Shown here: in pieces, positions 23,242-35,221 of the stretch | Position numbering within the stretch: the stretch's first letter is position 1 | Layout of the letters: the number at the start of each line of letters is the position of its first letter | NCBI RefSeq assembly: GCF_023898315.1 | Contig: NC_064614.1 | Coordinates: 500,356,109 to 500,420,108 of the forward strand | DNA: 64,000 nucleotides | From: Schistocerca nitens | Taxonomy: Eukaryota > Arthropoda > Insecta > Orthoptera > Acrididae | Reading direction: 5' to 3' | The notes under the pieces: generated by a model | Databases searched by the model: none | What the model saw: only the letters and a program-made list of their open reading frames with translations | What the model was told of the DNA's origin: nothing | Position numbers and translations under genes: made by a program

Positions 23242-23462
23242 AAAAAAAAAAAAAAAAAAAAAAATGGTTCAAATGGCTCTGAGCACTATGAGACTTAACA
23301 TCTGAGGTCATCAGTCCTCTAGGACTTAGAACTACTTAAACCTAACTAACCTAAGGACATCACACACACATCCATGCCTGAGGCAGGATTCGAACCTGCG
23401 ACCGTAGTGCTCGCGCGGATCCAGACTGAAGCGCCTAGAACCGCTCGGCCACACTGGCCGGC
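23242..23462 (-). repeat. SINE, head type a, with A-rich 3' tail
   Basis: A run of over 20 A at the element 3' end precedes the common body in reverse orientation, and the head ends at the GGCCGGC boundary. A likely 8-bp target duplication (TGCAGAGC / TGTAGAGC, one mismatch) flanks it. It lies between the two 74-bp repeats. Confidence 0.85.
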
Positions 23463-23942
23463 TGTAGAGCTACATTTCTATGAATTTTTTTAGAGTATAG
23501 TCAGCAATTACAAGGTTTAATAACTTATTGATTTACAGTTTGGGTTCCCTGGTTTTAGAATTGATAGTGTCTTTAACTGTTTGAAATTATTGTAGTATTC
23601 CTCCAGCACTGAGACTATGGGAAGAGATTATGTGAGCCATCTTCTATCTTGTGAACCAAGATTTTTAATAAGCTCAGGTTAAATTCAATTAATCGCAGCC
23701 TTCCTCAGAGCTATTTTACTGGTGCTTTAATCTCGTCGTTACTAGAAGAAGGGCTAGGATTTTTGTTTTGTTTATTTCTTTGTCAATATATTCCAATTCT
23801 TGCAACGGTCTTTCAAAAATGTCGATCGAGCGGGAGTTTTTATTCACGATTTTTGATGTGATGGACTATCTCAGCAGGGACAAGAATATGTGCTTGTCTT
23901 AGTATAGGTATTACTGTCACTAATCGTATTATAAATGCAGAG

Positions 23943-24016
23943 GAAGACTCCAGCGCTATAGAGACGTAAGTAAAACATATGGTTTGTTTCAGCTCATGAA
24001 GCAGTCCATCCAGCCA
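23943..24016. repeat. 74-bp direct repeat, right copy
   Basis: Identical by eye to 22999-23072, 944 bp away in the same orientation. Confidence 0.85.
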
Positions 24017-24180
24017 TTTCATTTCTTTCCATCTAGCTTTCTGAGAGTCGTTTTTCTCCTGCAATGTCTGTTTGTTAGCATTACGAGTAACTGTTTTCTA
24101 ATTACATCAAGGAGCATAAGTCTCTTTTCTTTTTGAGATTGCAATTAAAACCCTTACAAAAATAATATAACTTTCATCTT

Positions 24181-24335
24181 AACTGATAAGCCAAAACATT
24201 ATGTCCATCTGCTTAATAGCTTGTTTCTCCGTCTTTGGAAAGAAATGCATCACTGATTCTGCGTACCAGGGATGCAACAGTTAGTTGGTAGATTTGTGAA
24301 GGTATGTGGCATTAGATGTCTACGCACAGGTCTTG
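24181..24335. mobile_element. Left-end fragment of the Tc1-like family that follows
   Basis: It begins with GATAAGCCAAAACATTATG and runs about 155 bp colinear with the left end of the adjacent element (shared GCTTAATA, TCTTTGGAA and TGTCTACGCACAGG phrases). It then stops at the TA where that element begins, so the complete element probably inserted at a TA inside an older copy. Confidence 0.6.
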
Positions 24336-24337
24336 TA

Positions 24338-25485
24338 CACTGATGAGCCAAACCATTATCACCACTTGCTTAATACTTGTCTGCACGTCTTTGGAACAAA
24401 TATATCACTGCGCATCAGGGATCCGTCACTTTATTGGTATGTTTGTGGAGGTATGTGCCATTAGTTGTATACACACATGTCATGTAATTCGCGTAAATAA
24501 CAGTCCGCTGAATTGCGTACGCGGTGATGGAGCCAGATAGCAACCCAGAGTGGTTCCATAGGCGAATTTGGTCACCAAGACATCAACGTGAGTTCACTAC
24601 AATGGTCCTCAAACTACCGTTGCACGGTTCTGGCTCCGAGACATGGACAATTATACTGCTGAAAACCCCTTCGGGGAAAACATCAAGCATGAAGGGATGC
24701 AGATGGTTTGCAGTTGTCAGCGTTTCTTCTACGACTACCACAAGCCCCATGTAACCCCAGGAAAATGTCTCCCGTAGCATAATACTGCTCCCAGTAGCTT
24801 GTATCCGCGGCGCGCTGCACATTTCGAGCCGCCGTTCACCTCGACGACGGCGTTTGTGGAGACGACCCTCTTCCTAGTGCAACAAAAATGTGATCTATCC
24901 GAAGAGACGGAACGTTTCCATTGCTCGACGATATAATCCCGATGGTCTCGTGTCCACTACAGTCATAACTGAAGATGTGGTTGGGTCAACATGTGAACAG
25001 GTAGAGGTGGTCTGTTGCGGTCTTCCATGTTCAACAATGTACGATTAATGGCGTGCTCCAAAACACTTGTGCGTGTACCAGTATTGTGCTCTTTCGGCAG
25101 AGACGCCACAGATCACCATCTATCCTATTTTACAGAGCAGACAAGCCTCCGAACCCCATGTCCTATAAAGAGTCGTGGACTTCGAACCATTTAGCGCCTA
25201 GTGGTAGTTTCACTGTCCTTCTATGTCTTTCTGTAGATGCTGACGACGGTTGCACGTGACCACTCTACTAGCTTCGTTACACAGGCTCTGCGTAATAATA
25301 ATCATCTGCCCTTTCTCAAAGTCGCTTAGCTGAACAGGTTTCCCCATTTGCAACCCATATTTTCGCTAGGGTGATCCACCGTCTGTGTCTACCCGCTTAC
25401 ATACTTTTGTTACCGCCTCACGTGCCCACAACGCCATAAGGCGGCATCCAACTTTGCGGTGGGCAGTGGTCATAATGTTTTGGCA
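24338..25485 (-). mobile_element. Tc1-like transposon relic
   Basis: The left terminus CACTGATGAGCCAAACCATTATC mirrors the right end GGTCATAATGTTTTGGCA, with TA at both borders. The minus-strand frame at 24583-24822 contains GSSIMLRETFSWGYMG and HPFMLDVFPEGVFSSIIVHV, which aligns with the middle of Tc1-like transposases (GGGSIMVWGxFS; the QDN block is lost). No intact frame remains. Confidence 0.65.
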
Positions 25486-26084
25486 TATAAGCTTATTTAT
25501 GTATGTTATCCTGTGTACATTTCAGTCGCCTTGTTTTCCGTAATACTCCTACTTTTTCCTTTCTAAAATTCCGATTTGTCTTCTAAAACGTTCTAATCAA
25601 GGGCAGTTCAGTTCGCGATGATAAGTGTAACTGCCTAATGCTGAGTGCAGGACAAGCCAGATAAAAGTTTTCTGTGGGAGTGATGTATTGGAAGTGGCAG
25701 TTAGAACAATGCACAGACATGGGTTTATTTCTTTTTGCCACCTTGCCGACGTGAAACTCTTTATCTTTTGAATAACAAGCCAAATATAATCAACGGTTTT
25801 TAACAAATTCGCTAGATCTGCGCCATTTTTGTCATTTACTGCATATACCCTCAACTGTTTTCGCAGAGAAAGTCTCCAATGTACCCAAAGCGAACAGTAT
25901 GAGCACAATCTTTTATTTAAAATTTGCTAGGGAGCTTGTAATATCCGAGCAGACTAAGCATCATGGGATAATCATATAGTAGAGTACAGTAGCACTAGTG
26001 CAATAAAACTAGGCGTAGCAGTCTGAGGAGGACACAGTTATAGCGTCATAACGTGGTAAATGAAAGGAGTATGAATTTTGCTAC
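25486..26084. other. No gene recognised
   Basis: Overlapping minus-strand ORFs at 25583-25908 have no recognisable motif. Confidence 0.45.
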
Positions 26085-27840
26085 TGTGAAAAGAAAGAGA
26101 AGGAAAATAGAAGGAGAGTATGGACAGGGATAAGGAAGCAAAGGGGGAAGTAAAGTAGTAGAATTTTGCTCAGATCACAATTGAACCATTGCGAGGACTT
26201 GGTTTAGTAATCAGGAAAGAACGTTGTATACTTTGAAGAGACTTAGAAACACGGGAATTATATATTGTAAAAACAAACATTTGGAAACAACATTTTAAAC
26301 TGCCAAATACTTTCAAGATCAGACGTGGCCTCTGGTCATAATTTATTAGTTATGAAGTGCAGATTAAAGTTGAATAAACTGCAGAAAGATGAGATCTGGA
26401 TAAGCTGAAACAATCAAAAGTTGTTGAGTATTTCATTAGCAGAATTATCTACGAATAACTGAAATAGATGAAAAGAATACAATGTAAGATAAATAAACAG
26501 CTTCGAGAAGTGGTATAATGAAGGCACCACAGGTACAACTAGCTATAAAGTAATACCAAAGCATTTTGAAGGCAGGTGGTGAAGGTTATATTATCGAACC
26601 ATCAGTTCAATAAGTCGTTGTTCTGAAATACTAACACGAATTATCCATAGAAGACTGAAACGACTGGAAGAAGGTGACCTGGACAAAGATCAGTTTGGGT
26701 TCCAGAGAAATGTAGGAACACGCATTGCTATATAGGCTCTACTGCTTATCTTAGAAGATAAGGAAACCAATTTAAAGCATTTATAGACTTAAAATGCTTT
26801 TATTGTTGTTGACTAGAGTGTACTCTTTGGTATTATGATGCTATCTGGGATTAAATACAGGGGGTGAAAAGATATCTACTTGTACAAAAATGAGCTACAG
26901 TTCCAACTGTCGAAGAACATCAAGGGGAGGCAGTGACTGATAAGGTTCAAATGGTTCAAGTGGCTCTGAGCACTATGGGACTTAACTTCTGAGGCCATCA
27001 GTCCCCTAGAACGTAGAACTATTTAAACCTAATTAATCTAAGGACAGCACACACATCCATGCCCGAGGCAGGATTCGAACCTGCGACCGTAGCAGTCGCG
27101 CGGTTCCGGACTGCGCGCCTAGAACCGCTAGACCACCGCGGCCGGCGATTGATAAGGAGCTGAGACAGGATTGTAGCCTGTCCCCGATATTATGTATTGA
27201 GCAAGCAGTAAAACGTGGAAAGGGAATCAAAGTTCAGGGAGAAAATTAAAGCTATAAGATTTATCGATGAGATTGTGGTCCTGTTGGAGACGGAAAATGA
27301 CTTGGAACTTCAGTTGAACTGAATGGATGGTGTCTGGAAATAGATATAAATATTAGTAAAACACAGGTAATGGAGTACAGCCGAATTACATCAGGTGATC
27401 AAATGGGACATTGAAAGGAGTAGAAAATTTTTGCAATCTGGAAAAAGAACTCACGACTGTAGGAAAAAAAGATATACAACCTACAGCCTGACAATAACAA
27501 GCAAAGCTTTCCTGAAAAAGAATATATACTGACATACAATATAATTTTAAGTTGTAGGAAGTCTTTCTGAAAGTATTTGCCTGTTTTGTAATTTTATATC
27601 GAAGTGGAACATGATCGATAAAAATACTGACAAACAGTATAGACAAGATACACTTGAAATGTGGTGCAACGGAAGAATGTAGAAGATTGGATGGATAGAA
27701 CGGACAACTAACGAAGAGGACGAAACCTAAAAGTGACAAGTAGCACATCTTGATTAAAAAAAGGTGTTGGTTCGCAGAACTGTTCTTGGGGCACAGATGA
27801 AGGGACTTCCTGAGCAAAGGCCAGCGAGGAGAGCTGCATC
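26085..27840 (+). pseudogene. RTE-like LINE relic, sense, with internal deletion and a SINE
   Basis: RT blocks are readable at 26640-26780: RIIHRRLKRLEEGDLDKDQF followed by GFQRNVGTRIAI, matching the QFGFRxxxGTxxAI region. After the SINE, RQDCSLSPILCIEQ-like sequence at about 27165-27215 matches the RQGCxLSPxLFNIY motif, and AIRFIDEIVVL near 27250-27282 stands where YADDIVLL is expected. Earlier sequence (26085-26480) looks like the endonuclease part and the end (27500-27840) like the C-terminal part. Stops are frequent. Confidence 0.65.
26946..27146 (-). repeat. SINE, head type a
   Basis: Reverse copy with B-box complement GGATTCGAACC. The target duplication GACTGATAAGG / GATTGATAAGG (26935-26945, 27147-27157) has one mismatch. 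It splits the RT region of the RTE-like LINE. Confidence 0.9.
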
Positions 27841-29129
27841 AAAACAATCTTCTGACTGATAATTTTTTCAGCTTTCAAGTCAGTAAGGTTGGCGGTTTTA
27901 CAGAGAACAGCGTCTCCCTATAGTTCCATATAAACTACCCACTGGACCCATTTCAATAAGATTTGAAGATGGTACCATTGTTTGAAATGCGACAAAAAAT
28001 AGTTATCAAAATAAGACTGGTCATTTATTATCCTGTGATTTAAGGAGTTTGACACCGCTTTTAGAGATGACGTATGACTCTCGTACTGGAATAGACTGGG
28101 AATGGCAATTAGCCGTAGCCTCACTGAAGGAGCTGATGGCTTACCAGACGATAGAAATATTCCTGAGGTAGGAGACCGAATGTACTTGAAAAGCAGTAAA
28201 AGTGGCCATTCCGCGCAGAAATGCAGCTCAGTGACGTACGAGAGCAGAATCGGCATTTTATTATCTTTCTGTAGTTATAATTATGGTACAAATGGTAATA
28301 GAAATTTAGTAACTAACATGTACTTACAATTAAATACATATGTGATTAAAGTGTTTAATTTTATTGCCTACTGAACCAGGACGACCAAATAACTTTAAGT
28401 AAATCGGATTCATAGGTTTTGCCCACCATTTTCGATACGTCCTGCACACAAACAACGATATGATATGATTCGCTGCAGAAGAGTAAATATATATTATTCA
28501 CTTAACTTAATGTCAACCAATTTTTGTGTTATGATGTATACGGAAAGGTGCACTTCTTATTTTCATAATTCCAAAATTAAAGAATTTCACAGACTTCTTT
28601 TTGTTGTTGTTCTGAAGTTGAATAGTGTCCTACTAACGGAAAACAAACGTGAAGGCCAGCATTTCACCCGAAATCGATGCTGCGCTTGTTTTTACGTTGC
28701 GATAGAAACGTTTCACCCATTGTCCCGGGCTCCTTTCATGCTGATTCATTTACTGAATGGTGAGCCAATGCCAGATAACTATTGTGTATTTTATATCAAC
28801 ACTCCTCCATTTTCAATTGAGTCATAGAATGACCAACAGTCATTCCTATTGATTCTGCGATTAATTCAGACTGATGTAGATTTACGAAACGGTTGCCTTT
28901 CTTGGTAGTCCGTCATTTACACGTTCGCAGGGGGTTTCGGACTTCACAACGACTGTCCTTGATGAAAGAAATGCTGATTCGTTCGAAGCTGACGGCACAT
29001 GCTGATTAAATTTGTTCATTTTATGATAAAGTTTCGATCGCTCCGCACAAGCCATTATAATCTCCTTCACTGTACTTTTGGCTAAGTGGAGACATCATAA
29101 GTATGTTAGTCTGCTTGGTACTTTTCTAC
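27841..29129. other. No gene recognised
   Basis: A 120-codon ORF at 28465-28827 and smaller ones show no known motif and no conserved context. The sequence may include unrecognised old repeats. Confidence 0.45.
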
Positions 29130-29600
29130 ATCTCCATCTAAATTTATGCTCTTTAAACTATTTGGAAGTGCATAGCAGAGGCTATTTCGCAATGATCCAT
29201 TGTTAGGGTTCATTCGCCTTGGTTTCGCGATTGTATCGCGGGGAGAGTGGTTGCTTAAGCGCGTCAGTGCTGTTCTCGCGATCCCTGTGGGGGCGACAGA
29301 GAGAGTGGTTGTAGTATATTTCTAAATTTATCACTTGAAGATATTTGTAGGTAGACTTTCACTGGACAGTTTGCGTCTACCTTGAACCGTCTGCCAGTTC
29401 AGTTTCCTCAGAATCTCCACGACGCTCTCCAGTGGTCGAATAAATCAGTGAGCATTCGTGCACCCCTTCTTTGTTTACGTTGAGTATCCCCTGTTAGATC
29501 TATTTCGTACGAGCCTCACACACTTGAGGATTATTCTATGATGGTCGCACGTGTATTATGTAAGCGATGTCCTTTATAGCTTGATTGTATTTTCCTAATA
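29130..29600 (-). pseudogene. Probable LINE 3' relic, antisense
   Basis: The left end TACATCTCCATCTAAATTTATG resembles the complement of the GATGTA-type LINE tail. Decayed stretches around 29395-29430 parallel the antisense LINE 3' sequence near 37440-37500 (CTCCAGTGG, CATCTCCGTAA-like). The frame is lost. The call is based on nucleotide pattern only. Confidence 0.4.
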
Positions 29601-29728
29601 TCAATAAACCGAGGTCTATAAAAGTTAATAGATTATTTTTATGTAATACAATCGTAAATTAATCAACACGTTCAGATGTACTTTTGCGAATCAACACGAT
29701 TTCATAATGCATTTCTGTGGCGCGCATA

Positions 29729-30970
29729 CAAGTGGTGGACAAAAATATGGAAAAACGACAAACGCAGTACATTACCATGCCTAATAGGATGTAGGAAAAC
29801 CGTTTGTGTTCAAAACAGCTTCCACTCGTCTCGGAATGGGTAACTACAGGACCTGTATGGTTTTGAAGGGCATATTATACCATTGTTCCTACAGAATAGT
29901 GGCAAGTTCAGGCAACGATTGTACAGTAAGATAGCGACCAGGAAGGCTTCTCTGCAAATTAGACAACGAAGGCTCAGTACAACAGAGATCTGGTGACTGG
30001 TGGTCAGGGCAGATGCGACACTTTATCCTCGTGCTCACAAGGCCAGACCTGAACGATGCAAGTAGAATGAACAGGCGCCCTGTCGTCTTGGAAGGTAGCA
30101 TCACCACTGGAGAACAAACACTGCAACACGGGCGGACTTGATCAGAAAAAATGGTCACAAAACCCCCGGCATTAACGCGACTTTGAAGAGCGGCATTTGG
30201 AGCCCGTGGAATACCACGATATGGCTGCCCAAACCATCAGCGAACCTCCACCGTGTTTCACTCTTGGGACGTTAACTCGGCCAGAAGTTGTAAACGGTGT
30301 GAAAGGAGACTCGCCCGACCAGATAGTTTTCTCCCGTTGTTCCACAGTCCAGGTTTTATGGCTACGGCACCTTGTTTTCATGTTAGAGGCATTTGCATCA
30401 CTACTGAGGGGTTATGGAATTCCGGCTCACCTGCGGTTCCCAGCTTCTGGAACTTCCTTCGTGTTCTTTTGTTGCTGACAGGGTTCGTGAGTGCTACGTT
30501 TAGTTCTGCATTGACTTACGCAGCTATATTCCTCTTATTTTCATTCACAAACTGGTCCAGTAACAGTCGGTCACGATCACTGAGTACACTTTCCTCCGCG
30601 TTGTGACTTAACGGATGATATTTTTCCTGCTTCCTGAATGAGGTATAAATCTTCGATACGGTGCCCCTTGTAGCATCAAACAGTTCGGTTCTGTTGCTTA
30701 CGGAAGGGCTCCCTATAGGAGTACCAACAATCCGCTGGTTAAGAAAGCACTCGCCATAGAGGCACCAACAATTCGTCCACGTTCCAATTCCTTTAGCTCC
30801 GACGTAATGCATTCACAACTACACGGAACAGTGCTCTGACCACAGCTGACACTGGCAACATACTGAAGACATTGCTCGGCCGCCGTTCGTGGTCAGCTTC
30901 AGCAGCGCCACTTGTAGGCTGTTTGTTCAAGTATGCGTTTGCAGCAGTGTTCCATATTTTTGTCCAACCC
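29729..30970 (-). mobile_element. Tc1-like transposon with broken transposase
   Basis: The left terminus CAAGTGGTGGACAAAAATATGG is mirrored at the right by CCATATTTTTGTCCAACCC, with TA borders near 29727 and 30971. Minus-strand remnants include VSKIYTSFRKQEKYHPLS and SDRDRLLLDQFV (30516-30812), IWSGESPFTPF where WSDES is expected (first catalytic Asp to Gly) and GGGSLMVWAAISW (30172-30381). It belongs to the same family as the element at 43342-46008. Confidence 0.8.
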
Positions 30971-31104
30971 TATAAGAAGTTTGCATAGCGTTGTTGGGTA
31001 ACGACATTTCGGGTACTGAATAGCTATAACATTTAGCCAAGACTTAAGGCTGTAGAATGCTATAAAAATATTGAATGTATCACCGTATTGCATAAGCCCC
31101 TAAG

Positions 31105-31650
31105 TAGTGTAAGGCGGAGAGTAATCGTTAGTAGTATTAGTGATATTTTTGACCTGTTTCATTCGTGGTTTGACTGAGGAACGATGACTGTCCGCGTGCC
31201 TATGTACATGCATCACTCTCAACCTATTATCATGATCCCTATCCTCGTCATACGGTGGTGGCAGCATACTGTCGCACAGTCTCGAATACCGGACCTCTGA
31301 ACTTATCCAACAGGGTTTCGCGAGAACGATGTCACATTTCTTCCAAAGATTCCCATTTCAACTTCCAGAGCATCTCTCCTACATTTTCGTATTGGCTGTT
31401 CCGATCTGGTTAGATTGTCGCAGCCCGTCTCTGAATCCCTTTTCCGTCTGCTGTCGTGATTACCTGATAACGGCTATAGGCGCTGGGGGGATATCCTAGA
31501 ACTGCCCACACTAACGTCTTGGATGTTTTTTCCTTTACTGATTGACCAGACCTGCTTAGAATGCTTCCAACAAGTCTAGGTGTTAATTTTGCCTTTCATA
31601 ATACTGATTTTACGTGTTTAACCCACTTCATTCTTACTATTACCCTTAAA
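31105..31650 (-). pseudogene. Probable LINE 3' relic, antisense
   Basis: GAGGAACGATGACTGTCCGC and later CCAGAGCATCTCTCCTACA follow the order of the antisense LINE 3' sequence at 37250-37500, but are strongly decayed. No frame is usable. Confidence 0.4.
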
Positions 31651-32377
31651 TACAGTGGCCTGAAAACTTAAGGACGAAAGTAACTTTCGTATGATGTATC
31701 ATAGCGAATTAGCATAGCTTGATGACTCTTGGACCATACATAGAAAGAACTGCGACAGTATTGTACAGTACCGAAGGTAACTGAAAGAAGTACATACCGA
31801 GACGAACAGAATTATTCAAAGACATACCCTCGTACGTCGAGAGGAGTGAACATGTAATGCAACCAGGAACATTGTCTAACATGATTGGTTCGGTGGTCCA
31901 GGTGATATGGTGATGGGAGGCTTAATGTTGCATGGGCGTACTGACTTCCAAACCTCTGAACACGACAATCGTCGGTCAACGTTATTGTGAAACTGTACTT
32001 CTTTTGCATATGCATCTTTTCAGGGGTGCTTGCGGCCTTGACTTCATTTTTACGGATGGCAACGTGCGACCGTATCGAACTGCGCAGGTGGGCGGAACTC
32101 TTGGAGCGGGAGGGTATTCGGTGAATTGACTGGCCTGCCCGTTGCCCCGACCTAAAGCCCACTGAGCAGGTGTGGGATGGGCTGAAGAGAAGTCCACATG
32201 CACCGCGCAGTGGGAAGAATGGAATGCCCTACCACAAGAACTCATTAACAACCTTGTAGCGAGTTATGACAGCACGTTGCATAGCATGCACTAGCCGTTC
32301 GTCGTGATTTCACACACTATTAAGAACATTTCCCAGCTTTTTTAATGTTCAGGGGACTATCATAAATCGCGGTGACT

Positions 32378-33000
32378 TTAATGTAATTACAATAAAATGA
32401 ATACCCCTAGCTGCATACAGGCGTTGATATAAGTCAACGGGGACAGTTGAAAATGTGTGCCCCGACCGAGACTTGAACCCGGGATCTCCTGATCTCCTGC
32501 TTACATGGCAGACGCTCTATCCATCTTTTTTTTTTTTTTTTTTTTAATCTCATTTTGTTCGTTCATGTCGTTTGCCTTGTTTGGGGCGGACGTCCCATGA
32601 CACCCGTTGAAGTTCATTATTGATCCATTCACTCAGTTTTTTTTATTACAGAGGGCTGATAAACCTCCGACCGAACAAGCTGAGCTACCGCGCTGGCTAT
32701 TTTTTTGTTCGCTTTCGTTCGTTGCATCTGCTCAGGGCGGACGTCGTAAGACACTCGTTTAAGTTAATTGTTGATAGATTAACTCAGTTTTTTTATTACA
32801 GAGGGCAGCTAACCCTCTGACCGAACACGCTGAGCTACCGTGCCGGCCTTCCATCTGAGCCACCGAGAACACAGAGGATAGTGCGACTGCAGGGACTTAT
32901 CTCTGGCACGCCTCCTGTAAGATCCACATTCCCAACTTATTGTTCCGCACTATATTCATAGTGCCCCTGCCCATTATACTCATTACTCATGGCATGGCCG
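32378..33000 (-). repeat. tRNA-headed SINE or SINE-like repeat, split by an inner insertion
   Basis: On the minus strand, a head GTGGCTCAGATGGA (near 32854) is interrupted and resumes as TAGAGCGTCTGCCATGTAAG followed by GAGATCCCGGGTTCAAGTCT, a tRNA-like B-box. The body continues to about 32378. A short ATCAGGAG repeat sits before the B-box. It lies in the 3' part of the Tc1 element at 31653. Confidence 0.65.
32526..32848 (-). repeat. Two tandem copies of another SINE, nested in the outer SINE
   Basis: Two units, about 32526-32692 and 32695-32848, each read on the minus strand as a GGTAGCTCAGC-like head, CCCTCTGTAATAAAAAAACT, and a GACGTCCGCCC-like block. The left unit ends in a T/A-rich tail. 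TCCATCT occurs at both borders (near 32520 and 32850) and may be the target duplication. Confidence 0.7.
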
Positions 33001-33221
33001 AAAGAACAGATACCATCTTTATATATAAAATTGATGTAAATATTGTATTTGAATAAAAGTGCCACTTCTGCTCGTGTCATTGCGTATTTCTTTCAGTTAT
33101 CTTTTGTGCTATACACTGTCAGTTCTTTGTGTACAATGTCCAAGTTTCATCGGACATGTTACCTGACACTGACACATCATGTGAAAATCACTTTCGTCCT
33201 TAAGCTTTGCGGACAAGTGTA

Positions 33222-34644
33222 TTTATATGATGTGACGTCTTTCAGATTTTCGCCGCTATCAGTATAGTTGAAAACTACAGGGTTTCTTCTCTCTGTGTTG
33301 CATTTACCCACGTACTCTCCTGTAGACAAGAGCACCATCAGCAACGATCAGACAGTGCTATTGACCTTGCCTGTAGAACCGCTCATTTTCTGTTGAGAAC
33401 ATTAGGGATTCTATTACTTTTTTTGAGGAACGCCAGATGTTACTTTTCTTTCTGTAAAAACATTAGCCATTCAGTATAACGTAGTGGGCTCCATTAGTCG
33501 AAAACGCTTCTAGTCAACTGCATATCTGCTAAGATATTCCGTATGATTGTGCCTTCGTTTTTGAAAAAAAAATTTCATATAATAATGTCTACGTAGAAGA
33601 TACTCTCAGCTTAATACTCCAACCGGAAAATTTCTAGCAACGCACAAAAAGTATGCAATCACCTCCGTGGAAAAAGAAAAAAAACGTAAGAAATATATGA
33701 GGACATACAGGATCCGTATCCTATTGTTGTGGAAACTTCTGTGAAATGCAATTTGTCCGACACTATCTACGGACGACATCGTAATAGAAAGTACTTACGA
33801 ATTTCTTGAAGAGAGCGCACACGATTCAAGTTAAGATACCTGAATCACCTCGCTTGGAGTTCAGACATTCAATTCACGAGATATGCTTCGTCGTCAATAA
33901 GCTGTTCGTGACTGCATAATTGCTCTTCTGAAGGAAGAGATTTAGATGGCATCGGAAGTTGAAGCACGGTATGGCGTTCGTATACTACTACGTTTCCCGG
34001 ATCAGTTGATAAGGTTTGATTCCGATTGGACTATAAGTTTAACATGTGGCTGTCAAGGAGAAGCCTCGTGATGATCATCGACGCTACCGCTTATCATTTG
34101 GCAAGGAAAATATCTGTCGCGACTGTCAGATTGTAATGTTTCTGTCACCTGCCTGGAGGGTTTTTATACATTTGAAATTTCGAGTGGGTCGAAGATAAAA
34201 TCGTTAAATGACAAATTAAAGATGTGAAATTTACTAGATACACTGGAGCACGCTTTTCGGGCTGAAAGCATACAACTTGAAAAGAAGAAATTTCCTTTGC
34301 GTTATGGAGACGCATCCTCACTGCTGTGTCGGCACACAGGTGCAAAATTGAATAATTACTGATTAGAAGTGTTTCCGTATCCACGTGATTCATCGCACTT
34401 TGATCTAGGCGATTACTTTCTTTTCTAATTTCGGTTAAAATGACTGGATCAAGGAGGAATCAATTCAAAAATGAAACTGAAGAAGATCCTTATTTTGCAT
34501 AGTTGAGCAACAGCATTAAAAAGCTGGAAAATCGTGTACTAGATGCAATCATTTAGGAGATGACTCTGATGAAAAAGAAATACTATTTAAAAATATTAGG
34601 TTTTCTCTGTTAGGATGAGAACAATCTGAACTTTCTTCACGTAC
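33222..34644. other. No gene recognised
   Basis: AT-rich with short ORFs only. The 82-codon minus ORF at 34145-34393 has no recognised motif. Confidence 0.5.
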
Positions 34645-34990
34645 GTGTTACCGCGAAAAAGACACTCGCAACACTATCCCTCTAAAGGGAAGGGGAGGGA
34701 GTGGGACGAGAGTAAAGCCTGCCTTCTCTTCGACCTGGAACTGATCACTTGGAGAGCCACCCGACAAAAGAAATGCAGGAGCGGGGGAGACCAGGGGAGT
34801 GCCGTGCTTTCTCACAGGCGCCCAGAGAGTGGAGCGGGCTGTGAAGCGGCGAGCCGGCCGCGTAGGGGCCGCCACTGTCTGAGGCCATACGCTTCTCACA
34901 GCGTCGCACTGACAAAGACTCCATCGCGATACGGTGCGATCGAAACTCGCGACTGTACGCCACGCCTTTCAATGGATTCAATCTTACTAT
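34645..34990. promoter_or_regulatory. Isolated GC/CpG-rich block of unknown role
   Basis: Composition shifts to GC-rich with frequent CpG (GAAGCGGCGAGCCGGCCGCG at about 34841). A 120-codon plus ORF and overlapping minus ORFs are open mainly because stops are rare in GC-rich DNA. No promoter motif set or exon border as good as those at 2 kb and 56 kb was found. Confidence 0.3.
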
Positions 34991-35020
34991 CGAAAGCGTC
35001 TCAGTGATAAATATCTTTGT

Positions 35021-35208
35021 CGGCCGATGTGGCCGAGCTGTTATAGGCGTTTCAGTCTGGACCGCACGACCGCTACGGTCGCAGGTTCGAATCCTGCCTT
35101 GGGCATGGATGTGTGTGACGTCCTTAGGTTAGTTAGGTTTAAGTGGTTCTAAGTCGTAGGGGACTGATGACCTCAGATGTTAAGTCCCATGGTGCTCAGA
35201 GCCATTTT
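35021..35208 (+). repeat. SINE, head type a
   Basis: Full head with GGTTCGAATCC and common body. An imperfect 13-bp target duplication GATAAATATCTTT / GATGAATGTCTTT flanks it (35006-35018, 35209-35221). Confidence 0.88.
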
Positions 35209-35221
35209 GATGAATGTCTTT

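Larger units (their letters stand above)
31653..33219 (+). mobile_element. Tc1-like transposon carrying nested SINEs
   Basis: The left terminus CAGTGGCCTGAAAACTTAAG and the complement of the right CTTAAGCTTTGCGGACAAGTG are inverted copies sharing CTTAAGGACGAAAGT, with TA at 31651-31652 and 33220-33221. The plus-strand frame at 31932-32129 includes FIFTDGNVRPYRTAQ, matching FQQDNARPHxA with the Asp kept. DWPARSPDLKPTEQVWD is readable across a frameshift at about 32128-32178. The transposase is broken. Confidence 0.75.

Noticed and set aside
28465..28827. 120-codon ORF as a host exon
   Set aside because: No splice context or recognisable domain, composition matches flanking non-coding DNA.
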